Shown: positions 43,797 to 52,525 of the stretch, one piece after another
Layout: every line of letters begins with the position of its first letter
Position numbering within the stretch: position 1 is the stretch's first letter
Origin: Granulicella sp. WH15
Lineage (GTDB): Bacteria > Acidobacteriota > Terriglobia > Terriglobales > Acidobacteriaceae
Length of the DNA stretch: 64,000 bases
Assembly: GCF_009914315.1 (NCBI RefSeq)
Contig: NZ_CP042596.1
Location: forward strand, 2,108,001-2,172,000
Direction of reading: 5' to 3'
Notes under the pieces: model-generated
Told to the model about the DNA's origin: nothing
The model's input: the letters and a program-made list of their open reading frames with translations, nothing else
The model's database searches: none
Position numbers and translations under genes: made by a program

Positions 43797-44280
43797 TCAG
43801 AAAGTTAATACCAGCGATGATTCACCTGAAATGGTGCGCATCCTGGAAGAGATGATTGCAGCGGATGTCACAATCACCGCGAGGGCTGTGGCACGAATGC
43901 ACAGCACGGTGAAACACGCTTCTTCGATCATCCGGCACTCGGCTCGCTCTTCCCTGATGGCTCAGTACCAGGAGCGCCAGAAGCAATTCCGGGCAATGCG
44001 AGGCCGGATGCCGAAGCGTTCACTGGATCAGATCGCTGCCCAGATAGTCCAGAAGGATGCTCGCATTGCAGAGTTGGAACGACGGGTAGAAATACTGTCT
44101 GTGTCTCACCTGGCTATGATGCGGGCAGTAGGTGAACTGGGCGGCATCAGCAAATGGCTGAAGTTGTATGCAAATCATCGCGAAATCAGAGACGAGCTCA
44201 ACAAGATGGGTATGCTGCCAAAGACGGATGTGAAGCAATTTCAGATGCCTAAACCCGAAGGGATTGACGATCCAAATTAG
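43783..44280 (+). CDS. Small coiled-coil accessory protein of the recombinase module (TnpC-like)
   Basis: 165 residues from the ATG at 43783, overlapping recombinase 3 by 14 bases. The N-terminal half has a helix-turn-helix-like segment (ITARAVARMHSTVKHASSIIRH), the middle a basic patch (YQERQKQFRAMRGRMPKR) and a clear coiled coil (QIVQKDARIAELERRVEILSVSH, about 92-115). Small DNA-binding coiled-coil proteins close the operon in Tn554 (TnpC) and in other integrase-trio elements. The assignment is by position and general features, not by sequence identity. Confidence 0.7.
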   Translation: MTFDDQKVNTSDDSPEMVRILEEMIAADVTITARAVARMHSTVKHASSIIRHSARSSLMAQYQERQKQFRAMRGRMPKRSLDQIAAQIVQKDARIAELERRVEILSVSHLAMMRAVGELGGISKWLKLYANHREIRDELNKMGMLPKTDVKQFQMPKPEGIDDPN

Positions 44281-44458
44281 ATGAACCTTGTCGCGAGGAA
44301 CGAACTCTCCTTTTCGGAAGATCAAATACGCTCAATGGTTTTTGCAAAGCCGCTTCCCTGCTCCTCAAGTGTTGGATTGCTGGAGTAAACAGGGGCCAGT
44401 ATACAGAGCATTGATGGTAAGAGACACTATAGAGAAGACGGCAAGCACTGACAAACCT

Positions 44459-44508
44459 AGCCTCGCCCTACGTGACGGGCGAAGGCAGTGACGATGCCAT
44501 AAGGGGGT
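44459..44508 (+). promoter_or_regulatory. Hairpin and ribosome site before the methyltransferase operon
   Basis: In the 236-bp spacer between the mobility genes and the defence operon, GCCTCGCCC and GGGCGAAGGC pair around TACGTGAC (about 44459-44486). AAGGGGG at about 44500-44506 is followed by the TTG start at 44517. The hairpin could be a weak terminator or an operator for the operon. No T-tract follows it. Confidence 0.45.
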
Positions 44509-44516
44509 AGAAAAAG

Positions 44517-47297
44517 TTGAACGCCGTTGAAATAGAAGAAGCCATCTCTCAACTGGCGGATCAACCATTCGATCCAGATAATTTTCCATACGTCTTTCTG
44601 GAAGCCTTCGGCAACAAGGAGACAACGATCAAGAGGCTCCGCGCTGGAGCTTCCAACAAGTCCGATCTCGGCGGCGTTCTCCAAACCAACAATATTCATA
44701 TCGCCGTCTGCGACGCTGGACAGGTCACAGAGACGCTCACGGCGTTGAAGGGTAGTCCAGCAACCGCTAAGGCGAAGGCTAAATATGTTCTCGCAACAGA
44801 CGGCGTAGATTTTGAGGCCGAGGAGCTGACAAACGGTGAAACCGTCGCCTGTGCCTACACGGACTTTCCAGACCACTTCGGCTTCTTTCTGCCGCTGGCT
44901 GGCATCACTACCGTCCGGCAGATCACGGAGAACTCATTCGACATTCGAGCAACGAGCCGACTGAACCGGCTTTATCTCGAACTGTTGAAGGACAATCCCG
45001 AGTGGGGTACGGCAGAACGCCGCCACGACATGAACCATTTCATGGCGCGGCTCATCTTCTGTTTTTTCGCCGAGGACACAGACATCTTCATCGGCAAGGG
45101 GCTGTTTACCGACACCATTGTGCAGATGAGCGAACGCGACTCGTCCAATACCCATGAAATCATCGGCGCTCTCTTCCGCTCGATGAATACCAAGACGGCA
45201 GTTCGGGAGTTCGAAGGGATGCCGCGATGGGCCATCTCTTTTCCTTATGTGAATGGCGGCCTCTTCTCAGGAAACATGGATGTGCCGCGATTCAGTAAGA
45301 TTGCGCGATCCTATCTCTTGCACATCGGCAATCTTGACTGGACCAAGATCAACCCCGACATCTTTGGTTCGATGATCCAGGCCGTCGCCGAAGACGAAGA
45401 GCGCGGCGCGCTTGGCATGCACTACACCAGCGTGCCCAATATTCTCAAAGTCCTCAACCCGCTCTTCCTCGACGACCTGCGCTCGAAACTCGCCGAAGCG
45501 GGCGATAACTCCCGCTCCTTGCTCAATCTCCGCAAGCGGATGGCGAAGATTCGTGTTTTCGATCCCGCCTGTGGCTCCGGAAACTTCCTCGTTATTGCGT
45601 ACAAGCAGATGCGCGAGATTGAAGCGGAGATCAACCGGCGGCGTGGAGAGGCTGCGATTCGCAGTGAGATTCCGCTGACCAACTTCCGAGGTATCGAGCT
45701 GCGTGATTTTCCAGCGGAGATTGCCCGACTTGCTCTAGTGATTGCCGAGTACCAAAGTGATGTCTACTATCGCGGACAGAAATTGGCTCTAGCGGAGTTT
45801 CTCCCGCTGAAGGCGGATAACTGGATTACGTGCGGCAATGCGTTACGGCTGAACTGGCTGAGCATCTGCCCGCCAACCGGTATGGGCGTCAAGTTAAAAT
45901 CCGACGATCTATTTAGCACGCCATTGGACCAAGCACAGATTGACTTTGAAAACGAAGGCGGGGAAACATACATCTGCGGGAATCCCCCCTATTTAGGCTC
46001 GAAATGGCAGTCCACGGAGCATAAGGCCGACCTCGCAACGGTATTCGATCACCGAGTGAAGAGCTGGAAATCACTCGATTATGTATCGGGTTGGTTTATT
46101 AAGGCTGCGGATTACGGTCAGCATACCAGCACAGTTTCCGCGTTCGTCGCGACGAACTCCATATGTCAAGGTCAGTCGGTTCCTATCCTTTGGCCCGCAA
46201 TTTTCAAGACTGGCCATCAACTTGCATTCGCTTACACAAGTTTCAAGTGGGCGAATCTCGCAAGCCACAATGCGGGCGTGACCGTTGTCATTGTCGGTCT
46301 CTCCAACCACCCAAGTAAATCCCGACGACTTTTCTCCGTCCTTGACGATGGTGAAGTTGTCGTCAAGGATGTTGAGAATATCAATGGCTATCTCGTTCCG
46401 AGTCAAAACATAGAAGTTTACCCTCTCTCAAGGGCTCCCGATGAACGGTCACCAATGCAGTTTGGTAACCACACCTACTATGGAGTTGACCTGTTGTTCA
46501 GTCGCGCAGAAGCAGCCGACATGATAAGTGTCTGGCCATCAGCATTACGGTTCCTTCGGCCATTCTTGGGCTCTCAGGAAGTAGTGTCTGGGCTACCACG
46601 CTACTGCCTTTGGATATCCAATGGCGAGGTGGACTATGCAAGAGAGATACCTCCCATCGCAGAGCGGCTTAACAAAGTTTCCGCCGCACGCGCGAAGCAG
46701 ACGACGGACAAGGGCGCACAGAAGCTTGCCCGCACTCCACACAAGTTTCGAGAGGAGTTCGTCGCCACATGTCAAGTAGTCGTTATGCCGGCCATCTCCT
46801 CAGAAAACCGGCCATACCTGCCCGTCGCTCTTGTTGATGCGAGACACATCATTGGACACAAATGCTACGCCCTCTACGACGCTGAGCTTTGGAATTTCTC
46901 AATAATGGCGTCGAGTCTACATCGCGTCTGGATTGGAACGGTTTGCGCGCGTATGCGCTCAGACTACTCTTATTCCAACACGCTAGGGTGGAATACCTTC
47001 CCGATTCCTGTACTCACCGAAAAGAACAAGGCCGACCTCACGCGCTGTGCCGAAAATATTGTGCTTGCTCGTGAGCATCATTTTCCCGCCACCATTGCCG
47101 ACCTCTACGATCCAAAAGCCATGCCAGAAGATTTGCGCCAGGCGCACGAGCGCAACGACGAAGTGTTGGAACGCATTTATGTAGGTCGACGTTTCAAAAA
47201 CGACACTGAGCGGTTGGAAAAGCTGTTCGACCTTTATACGAGGATGGCCGCTAAAGCCGATGCCACGCCGAAGCGGAAGCAAGGCGGTGCGGTATGA
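44517..47297 (+). CDS. MmeI-like DNA (adenine-N6) methyltransferase
   Basis: 926 residues from a TTG start with AAGGGGG upstream. The order matches MmeI-type large methyltransferases: helical N-terminal region (1-165), a helical spacer (HFMARLIFCFFAEDTDIF, about 174-191), MTase domain with SAM motif I FDPACGSGNF (348-357) and catalytic motif IV NPPYLGS (489-495, of the N/D-PPY type used by N6-adenine enzymes), then target recognition (about 630-830) and a C-terminal helical domain. The N-terminal part (FGNKETTIKRLRAG, NNIHIAVCDAGQV) is not the MmeI nuclease, and I see no D-x(n)-E-x-K there. Modification is thus likely, with cutting by partner genes. It overlaps the next ORF as ATGA. Confidence 0.88.
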   Translation: MNAVEIEEAISQLADQPFDPDNFPYVFLEAFGNKETTIKRLRAGASNKSDLGGVLQTNNIHIAVCDAGQVTETLTALKGSPATAKAKAKYVLATDGVDFEAEELTNGETVACAYTDFPDHFGFFLPLAGITTVRQITENSFDIRATSRLNRLYLELLKDNPEWGTAERRHDMNHFMARLIFCFFAEDTDIFIGKGLFTDTIVQMSERDSSNTHEIIGALFRSMNTKTAVREFEGMPRWAISFPYVNGGLFSGNMDVPRFSKIARSYLLHIGNLDWTKINPDIFGSMIQAVAEDEERGALGMHYTSVPNILKVLNPLFLDDLRSKLAEAGDNSRSLLNLRKRMAKIRVFDPACGSGNFLVIAYKQMREIEAEINRRRGEAAIRSEIPLTNFRGIELRDFPAEIARLALVIAEYQSDVYYRGQKLALAEFLPLKADNWITCGNALRLNWLSICPPTGMGVKLKSDDLFSTPLDQAQIDFENEGGETYICGNPPYLGSKWQSTEHKADLATVFDHRVKSWKSLDYVSGWFIKAADYGQHTSTVSAFVATNSICQGQSVPILWPAIFKTGHQLAFAYTSFKWANLASHNAGVTVVIVGLSNHPSKSRRLFSVLDDGEVVVKDVENINGYLVPSQNIEVYPLSRAPDERSPMQFGNHTYYGVDLLFSRAEAADMISVWPSALRFLRPFLGSQEVVSGLPRYCLWISNGEVDYAREIPPIAERLNKVSAARAKQTTDKGAQKLARTPHKFREEFVATCQVVVMPAISSENRPYLPVALVDARHIIGHKCYALYDAELWNFSIMASSLHRVWIGTVCARMRSDYSYSNTLGWNTFPIPVLTEKNKADLTRCAENIVLAREHHFPATIADLYDPKAMPEDLRQAHERNDEVLERIYVGRRFKNDTERLEKLFDLYTRMAAKADATPKRKQGGAV

Positions 47298-48025
47298 GAT
47301 TCGCTTTGATCAACGACGAAAGAACAGATCCTCAACCCAAACTGCACGGGCATTGTCCTCATTGTGGCGAAGAAGTTATATCCAAATGCGGCAAAGTAAA
47401 AATTTGGCATTGGGCGCACAAGTCAACGATGGTCTGTGATCCGTGGTGGGAGAATGAGACCGAGTGGCATCGTGCATGGAAGGATAATTTCCCAAAAGAG
47501 TGGCAGGAAATATCCGCTGTCGATGCAGGAACGGGTGAAACGCACATCGCAGACGTGAAAACCTCTCATGGCTTGACCGTAGAATTTCAGCATTCCCCAA
47601 TGCCATTAGAAGAACTGATGGCAAGAGAGAGTTTCTACGGAAACATGATCTGGATTGTTGATGGGCTAAGAAGTGACCTCGACATTAGCTATTTTCAACT
47701 GGGTCTTGGACGCACCCCCGTTCAAACGAATCCTCTCGCATACGGATTTGCATGGTACGGACGTAGCAGAATCATGCATAACTGGTCAGATGCTAAATCT
47801 CGTGTGTTTATAGATTTTGGGAACAGCCTGACCAAAGGCCCTCCAGTTGTTTGGAGGTTGGTCTTCTTTGATAAGGAACAAAAACGAGGAGCTGTCGGAC
47901 CTTATCCGAAGCATCTATTGGTCAAAGCAATCTTGCAGGGACAAGAAATAGGAGTCACCTGCTTACCCACACAGGAAGGCAATATGGCGACACCAGAATC
48001 GGAAAGCCGGAGCGAAAATATATGA
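47294..48025 (+). CDS. CoiA-like PD-(D/E)XK nuclease-family protein
   Basis: 243 residues. The N-terminus has a zinc-binding pair CPHCGEEVI (21-29) followed by WHWAHKS, as in the competence protein CoiA family. Next is ETEWHRAWK (55-63), the conserved helix, and then a PD-(D/E)XK-like core HIADVKTSHG and VEFQHSPM (Asp87, Glu97, Gln99, Ser101). In CoiA this core is 'DV...IEiQ.S'. DNA cleavage or nicking is therefore predicted. The gene is embedded with four-base overlaps between the methyltransferase and the helicase. CoiA proteins act in natural transformation; here the context points to a restriction role. Confidence 0.8.
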   Translation: MRFALINDERTDPQPKLHGHCPHCGEEVISKCGKVKIWHWAHKSTMVCDPWWENETEWHRAWKDNFPKEWQEISAVDAGTGETHIADVKTSHGLTVEFQHSPMPLEELMARESFYGNMIWIVDGLRSDLDISYFQLGLGRTPVQTNPLAYGFAWYGRSRIMHNWSDAKSRVFIDFGNSLTKGPPVVWRLVFFDKEQKRGAVGPYPKHLLVKAILQGQEIGVTCLPTQEGNMATPESESRSENI

Positions 48026-50082
48026 CCGACATCAAAACCATTCCCTCCATTTCTGTCACCTACGCGCATAACGGATATTCGACGAAAGCGAACGCGCTGG
48101 GCATGCGTCCCATGCAGGAGAAAGCGTATGAGAGGCGCGGCGAACAATTTCTGCTCATCAAGTCACCGCCAGCGTCGGGAAAGAGCCGTGCGCTGATGTT
48201 CATTGCGCTCGATAAGCTCGTGCATCAGGGGATAAAGCAAGCGATCATCGTTGTTCCCGAGCGGTCGATCGGCACCAGCTTTCACGACGAGTCCTTGACC
48301 AAATTCGGCTTCTGGGCGGACTGGCATGTGGAACCAAAGTGGAACCTCTGCAACGCTCCGGGTGGCGAGAACGGCGGCAAGGTGAAGGCAGTCGGAGCGT
48401 TTCTTGCAAGCGCAGACGAGGTGTTGGTTTGTACCCACGCAACGTTCCGCTTCGCGGTCGATGAGTATGGCGTTGAAGCGTTCGACGGCCGTCTGATTGC
48501 CGTAGATGAGTTCCACCACGTCTCGTCCAATCCAGACAACAAGCTCGGCCTGCACCTGAGCCAGTTCCTCGCCCGCAATCGCGTGCATCTTGTAGCGATG
48601 ACCGGGTCGTACTTCCGTGGCGACGCCGAGGCCGTGTTGACTCCGCTTGAAGAAGCGAAGTTCGATACAGTTACCTATACCTACTACGAGCAGCTCAATG
48701 GCTACGAGCACCTGAAGCAGCTCGATATGGGCTATTTCTTTTACAGCGGATCATATGTCGATGACATCCTGAACGTGCTCGACTCCTCGGAGAAAACAAT
48801 CATCCATATCCCAAATGTCAATTCGCGCGAGAGCACGAAAGACAAAATAAGGGAGGTGGAGCACATTATCGGAGCTTTAGGTGAATGGCAGGGCGTGGAT
48901 GATGCGACAGGCTTCCAGCTTGTCAAAACACCGGAAGGCAATGTGTTGCGTATTGCCGATCTAGTCGATGATGACGCCGCCCGACGTGATCGCGTCTCCG
49001 CCGCTCTGAAGGACTCGTCGCAGAAACACAATCGGGACTATGTCGATATCATCATCGCGCTCGGAATGGCAAAAGAGGGCTTCGACTGGATTTGGTGTGA
49101 ACACGCCTTGACGGTCGGCTATCGTTCCAGCCTGACGGAGATTGTTCAGATCATCGGTCGAGCCACACGCGATGCCCCAGGCAAGATTCGAGCGCGCTTC
49201 ACTAACCTGATCGCTGAGCCTGATGCATCAGAGGATGCTGTTACCGAAGCGGTGAACGACACTCTGAAAGCCATTGCGGCCAGCCTGCTCATGGAGCAGG
49301 TTCTGGCTCCGCGTTTCGAGTTCAAGCCAAAACATCAGGAGAGTGAACCCGCGCCTGGCTATAGCTATGGAGAGGGTGGCTATGACCCAACGAAGTGTAA
49401 TGTAGGGTTCAACGACCAGACGGGACAGTTCCAGATTGAGATCAAGGGGTTGGCCGAACCTAAGAGCAACGAGGCTGCACGTATCTGCCAGGAAGATTTG
49501 AACGAGGTGATTGCCGCCTTCGTCCAGGAGAAGACTGCCATCGAGCGCGGACTCTTCGATGAAGAACTGGTGCCCGAAGAGCTGACTCAGGTTCGCCTTG
49601 GTAAGATCATCAAAGACAAGTACCCAGAGCTGGATGCCGAAGATCAGGAAGCTGTTCGCCAGCACGCTATTGCCGCTCTCAATCTGACTCAGCAGGCGAA
49701 ACAGTTTGCAGTGGGTGGGAGTGGCGGCAACAACGAGCCTACTGCCAATACCGCTTTGATCGACGGGGTGCGGCGGTTTGCAATGGACATGCGGGAACTC
49801 GATATTGATCTCATCGACCGGATCAACCCGTTCGGGGAAGCTTATGCGATCTTAGCGAAGTCGATGAGCGAAGATAGTCTCAAACAGGTTGCGGCTGCTA
49901 TTGCGGCAAAGCGGACAAGTTTGAGCCCAGAGGAGGCGAAAGAATTGGCGGTACGCGCTCTGAAGTTCAAAAAAGAGCGTGGACGGCTTCCATCTCTTGA
50001 TTCGCAGGATGCTTGGGAGAAGCGCATGGCCGAGGGTGCAGCCGCGTTTGTACGTTATAAGGATGAGGGTCGTTATGAGTGA
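48022..50082 (+). CDS. SF2 DEAD/DEAH-type helicase (restriction-type)
   Basis: 686 residues. The N-terminal RecA-like domain has Walker A SPPASGKSR (48-56), VVPERSIG (Ia), DEFHH at 162-166 as motif II, and AMTGS at 192-196 as motif III. The second domain has GFDWIWC and motif VI QIIGRATRD (376-384). The spacing is that of the UvrB/ResIII-type helicases found in restriction systems. The last 250 residues are helical and charged, without a nuclease motif I can name. ATP-driven DNA translocation is predicted. It starts inside the CoiA-like gene (ATGA) and ends eight bases into the GIY-YIG gene. Confidence 0.9.
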   Translation: MTDIKTIPSISVTYAHNGYSTKANALGMRPMQEKAYERRGEQFLLIKSPPASGKSRALMFIALDKLVHQGIKQAIIVVPERSIGTSFHDESLTKFGFWADWHVEPKWNLCNAPGGENGGKVKAVGAFLASADEVLVCTHATFRFAVDEYGVEAFDGRLIAVDEFHHVSSNPDNKLGLHLSQFLARNRVHLVAMTGSYFRGDAEAVLTPLEEAKFDTVTYTYYEQLNGYEHLKQLDMGYFFYSGSYVDDILNVLDSSEKTIIHIPNVNSRESTKDKIREVEHIIGALGEWQGVDDATGFQLVKTPEGNVLRIADLVDDDAARRDRVSAALKDSSQKHNRDYVDIIIALGMAKEGFDWIWCEHALTVGYRSSLTEIVQIIGRATRDAPGKIRARFTNLIAEPDASEDAVTEAVNDTLKAIAASLLMEQVLAPRFEFKPKHQESEPAPGYSYGEGGYDPTKCNVGFNDQTGQFQIEIKGLAEPKSNEAARICQEDLNEVIAAFVQEKTAIERGLFDEELVPEELTQVRLGKIIKDKYPELDAEDQEAVRQHAIAALNLTQQAKQFAVGGSGGNNEPTANTALIDGVRRFAMDMRELDIDLIDRINPFGEAYAILAKSMSEDSLKQVAAAIAAKRTSLSPEEAKELAVRALKFKKERGRLPSLDSQDAWEKRMAEGAAAFVRYKDEGRYE

Positions 50083-51277
50083 TATTGACCTCGACGAACT
50101 ACGCTCAGAGCTTAGCGACTTTGCGGAGCCGGAGAAGAAGGGCGGGCGCTCTCCGCGCGAAGAGCGCATTATTGCGGGCTTCGAGGAGATTCAACGCTTT
50201 GTCGAGAAACACGAACGCACTCCACAACATGGGGAGGACCGGGACATCTTCGAGAGGATTTACGCTGTCCGCCTCGACCGCTTGCGCTCGCTTGAAGAAG
50301 GGCGTTCGTTGCTCGCACCGCTTGATCATCAGGGATTGCTCTCCAGTCAGCAGACTGTGGCCACAGCCACATCATTAACCGTTGACGACGATGAGTTGCT
50401 CGCCGAACTACAAGTGGCCTCAGGTGGAATCAATATCACCGAATTACGTCATGTCCGTAAGAGTGTCGATAAGCGAGCGGCTGAAGAAATCGCAAATCGT
50501 ATAGTTTGCGAGGATTTTGAGACGTTCAAGCCACTTTTTGAACGAGTACAGAGAGAACTGGCATCTGGTGCTCGCCAGGCAATACCTGTTCAGAGCATGG
50601 ACGAGTTCAGGCTCACTGAGATCAAACAGGGCCAATTCTTCATCGTCGGAGGGCAGGTCGCCTACGTTGCCGACGTCGGCGAGAATTTCAAGACACAGTA
50701 CGACCGCCGCGATAGCCGTTTACGAGTGATCTATGACAATGGCACCGAGAGCAACCTGCTGATTCGCTCCTTCCAGCGTTCGCTCTATCCCGATAAAGAT
50801 AAGGCAGGTCGCCTGATAACGAACCCAGAAGTGGGTCCGTTATTTGCAAACGAACCAGAGGCTGACGACTTGGCGAGTGGAACTATCTATGTTCTCCGCA
50901 GCAAGTCGGAGCACCCAGTAGTCGCGGCCAATCGGAGTGTTCTGCACAAGATCGGCGTTACAGGTGGGAAAGTTGAGACGCGCATAGCCAACGCAAGCCT
51001 AGACCCGACATTCTTAATGGCCGATGTAGATGTAATCGCCACGTATGAACTCTATAACGTCAACCGAATTCGGCTCGAAAATCTGATTCATCGCGTGTTT
51101 GATCCCGCACAGTTGGATATTGAGATCAGGGATCGCTTCGGAAACCCAGTCAAACCGCGCGAATGGTTTCTCGCCCCTCTCTTTATCGTGAATGAAGTAG
51201 TTGAGCGCATAAAGAATGGGACAATCACCCAATATATCTATGATCCGGCGACAGCAAGTCTTGTGAAGACGACGTGA
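50075..51277 (+). CDS. GIY-YIG nuclease of the T5orf172 type
   Basis: 400 residues from the ATG at 50075. The first 260 residues are helical and charged (EERIIAGFEEIQRFVEKHERTPQ, a helicase-associated-domain-like start). The GIY-YIG domain follows: GTIYVLRS (269-276), HKIGVTGGKVETRIANA (291-307, with the catalytic Arg303) and RLENLIHRVF (Glu335 as metal ligand). The second motif's Tyr is replaced by HKIG, as usual in T5orf172 proteins. All residues needed for single-metal DNA cleavage are present. It is the last gene of the four-gene operon and overlaps the helicase gene by eight bases. Confidence 0.88.
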   Translation: MSDIDLDELRSELSDFAEPEKKGGRSPREERIIAGFEEIQRFVEKHERTPQHGEDRDIFERIYAVRLDRLRSLEEGRSLLAPLDHQGLLSSQQTVATATSLTVDDDELLAELQVASGGINITELRHVRKSVDKRAAEEIANRIVCEDFETFKPLFERVQRELASGARQAIPVQSMDEFRLTEIKQGQFFIVGGQVAYVADVGENFKTQYDRRDSRLRVIYDNGTESNLLIRSFQRSLYPDKDKAGRLITNPEVGPLFANEPEADDLASGTIYVLRSKSEHPVVAANRSVLHKIGVTGGKVETRIANASLDPTFLMADVDVIATYELYNVNRIRLENLIHRVFDPAQLDIEIRDRFGNPVKPREWFLAPLFIVNEVVERIKNGTITQYIYDPATASLVKTT

Positions 51278-51486
51278 TGAGGAGTGCTAATTGGCTGGAT
51301 ATATAGAAATTCAACGCGCGGTCGTGTGACCGAGCTGGCGCATCCACTCCACCTAATCCGGAAAACTAAGAAACGCAGAATAACGAACCTCAACAACATG
51401 CACCTAGTCGAGCAGAGCGAGCTGAACTTGACATGCAGAGGCTTTTCTTGGTGCCCAGAGGTGGCCATCTGCGCGATACTGTTGTC

Positions 51487-52020
51487 ATGGTCAGAGCCAC
51501 GCTCATCCCGGTCAGCGAGTACCTTAACACCACCTACCGCCCGGACTGTGACTACATCGACGGCGCAATTGAGGAGCGAAATGTCGGAGAGCGGCCACAT
51601 GCTTTTATGCAATCAATTTTGGTTGCAATCTTCAACGGTAATCGCCGTGCCTGGAATGTGGTCGCAGCTACGGGGCTGCGCGTTCAAACTTCCGTAACGC
51701 GCTATCGAATTCCTGATGTGTGTGTGTTGCGCCGCTCTGATCAGGTCGAGGCGATCGTTTTAGCCGCGCCTCTTGTGTGCATCGAAGTTCTCTCTCCGCG
51801 AGATACGATGAGCTCGATGCAAGAGCGCGTGGATGACTACACTCGCATGGGTGTAGAACATATATGGCTCATCGACCCGGTTAGCCGTCACGCTTACATC
51901 GCTACTGATACTGGCTTTCAGCGTCCATCAGAGGGCGCGTTCACCGTATCCGGTACGCCGATCCGTGTATTGCTCGATGAAGTGTTTGGGGAATTTGATG
52001 AGATGATGTCACAGCTGTGA
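51487..52020 (+). CDS. Uma2-family (DUF820) endonuclease-like protein
   Basis: 177 residues from the ATG at 51487. The Uma2 family is a PD-(D/E)XK-fold group. Here are DCDYIDGAIEERN (about 17-29), RIPDVCVLRRSD (Asp), VCIEVLSPRDTM (Glu/Ser) and YTRMGVEHIWLIDPVSRHAY, the family's full set, so an active site is probable. Members are very abundant in cyanobacteria and Acidobacteriota, and their function is uncertain. It lies 209 bp after the GIY-YIG gene on the same strand and may have its own promoter. Earlier in-frame starts from 51433 lack support. Confidence 0.85.
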   Translation: MVRATLIPVSEYLNTTYRPDCDYIDGAIEERNVGERPHAFMQSILVAIFNGNRRAWNVVAATGLRVQTSVTRYRIPDVCVLRRSDQVEAIVLAAPLVCIEVLSPRDTMSSMQERVDDYTRMGVEHIWLIDPVSRHAYIATDTGFQRPSEGAFTVSGTPIRVLLDEVFGEFDEMMSQL

Positions 52021-52168
52021 GTCAATGTCCTGTTTGTGCAAGGCGTTCCACATTCCCAAGAGGAACGGATAGCCGTCGCCAAGGTGAGAGCCGCGAGGTA
52101 ATCAGCGTGGGGTGGTTTTGCCAAAGAGCAAAGACAGAAAATTTCATAAACTATAGAAGGAGGCACTA

Positions 52169-52387
52169 ATGAGCGCATCAACGGGCGAGTTTTCAGTTCC
52201 AGCCACGCAGATCGACCCCGCCGAACGTGCGCGGCGTATCGCAGCCGTGCAGTCCGCAACCGGACACCTCCGCATGGAAGGTATGTACGCTTCGCCTCTG
52301 GCCCTCGCGCTTCAACAGCGTTATATCGACGGCGAGATAACGCTTGAGGAAGCTCGCAATGCGCTACTCGCTCCCTATAACCGCTAA
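52169..52387 (+). CDS. VbhA-like antitoxin, copy 1
   Basis: 72 residues from ATG 52169 with AAGGAGGC eight bases ahead. The middle (RRIAAVQSATGHLRMEGMYASP) and the C-terminal YIDGEITLEEA follow the layout of the antitoxin VbhA family, whose inhibitory helix blocks Fic AMP-transferases. The VbhA core (S/T)xxxE(G/N) is only partly met: Glu-Gly is present, but the residue four positions before is His. No Fic-domain gene (HPFxxGNG) lies in the window. The second copy follows 357 bp later. Confidence 0.7.
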   Translation: MSASTGEFSVPATQIDPAERARRIAAVQSATGHLRMEGMYASPLALALQQRYIDGEITLEEARNALLAPYNR

Positions 52388-52525
52388 TGGGACTGAGCGA
52401 GTAGCTACCCAGCTTGCGAAGCATGAGCGAAGCCGTCATGGTGCCCTGCTTGGTGGAAGTGGCGCGAGTTGAGCTTTATCAAAGGGCAAAGACAGAGAAC
52501 CTCTAAACTATAGAGGGGGGTATTA

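Noticed and set aside
44288..44491. Small gene between the recombinase module and the methyltransferase
   Set aside because: Needs a GTG start without a ribosome site, has no recognisable sequence, and overlaps the hairpin region.
44517..51277. Assignment to classic DISARM or BREX
   Set aside because: No drmB-type DUF1998 protein, no phospholipase-D gene, no PglZ or BrxL was seen.
51284..51697. Gene upstream of and overlapping Uma2 in another frame
   Set aside because: No motif or ribosome site; the Uma2 frame is clearly coding in the overlap.
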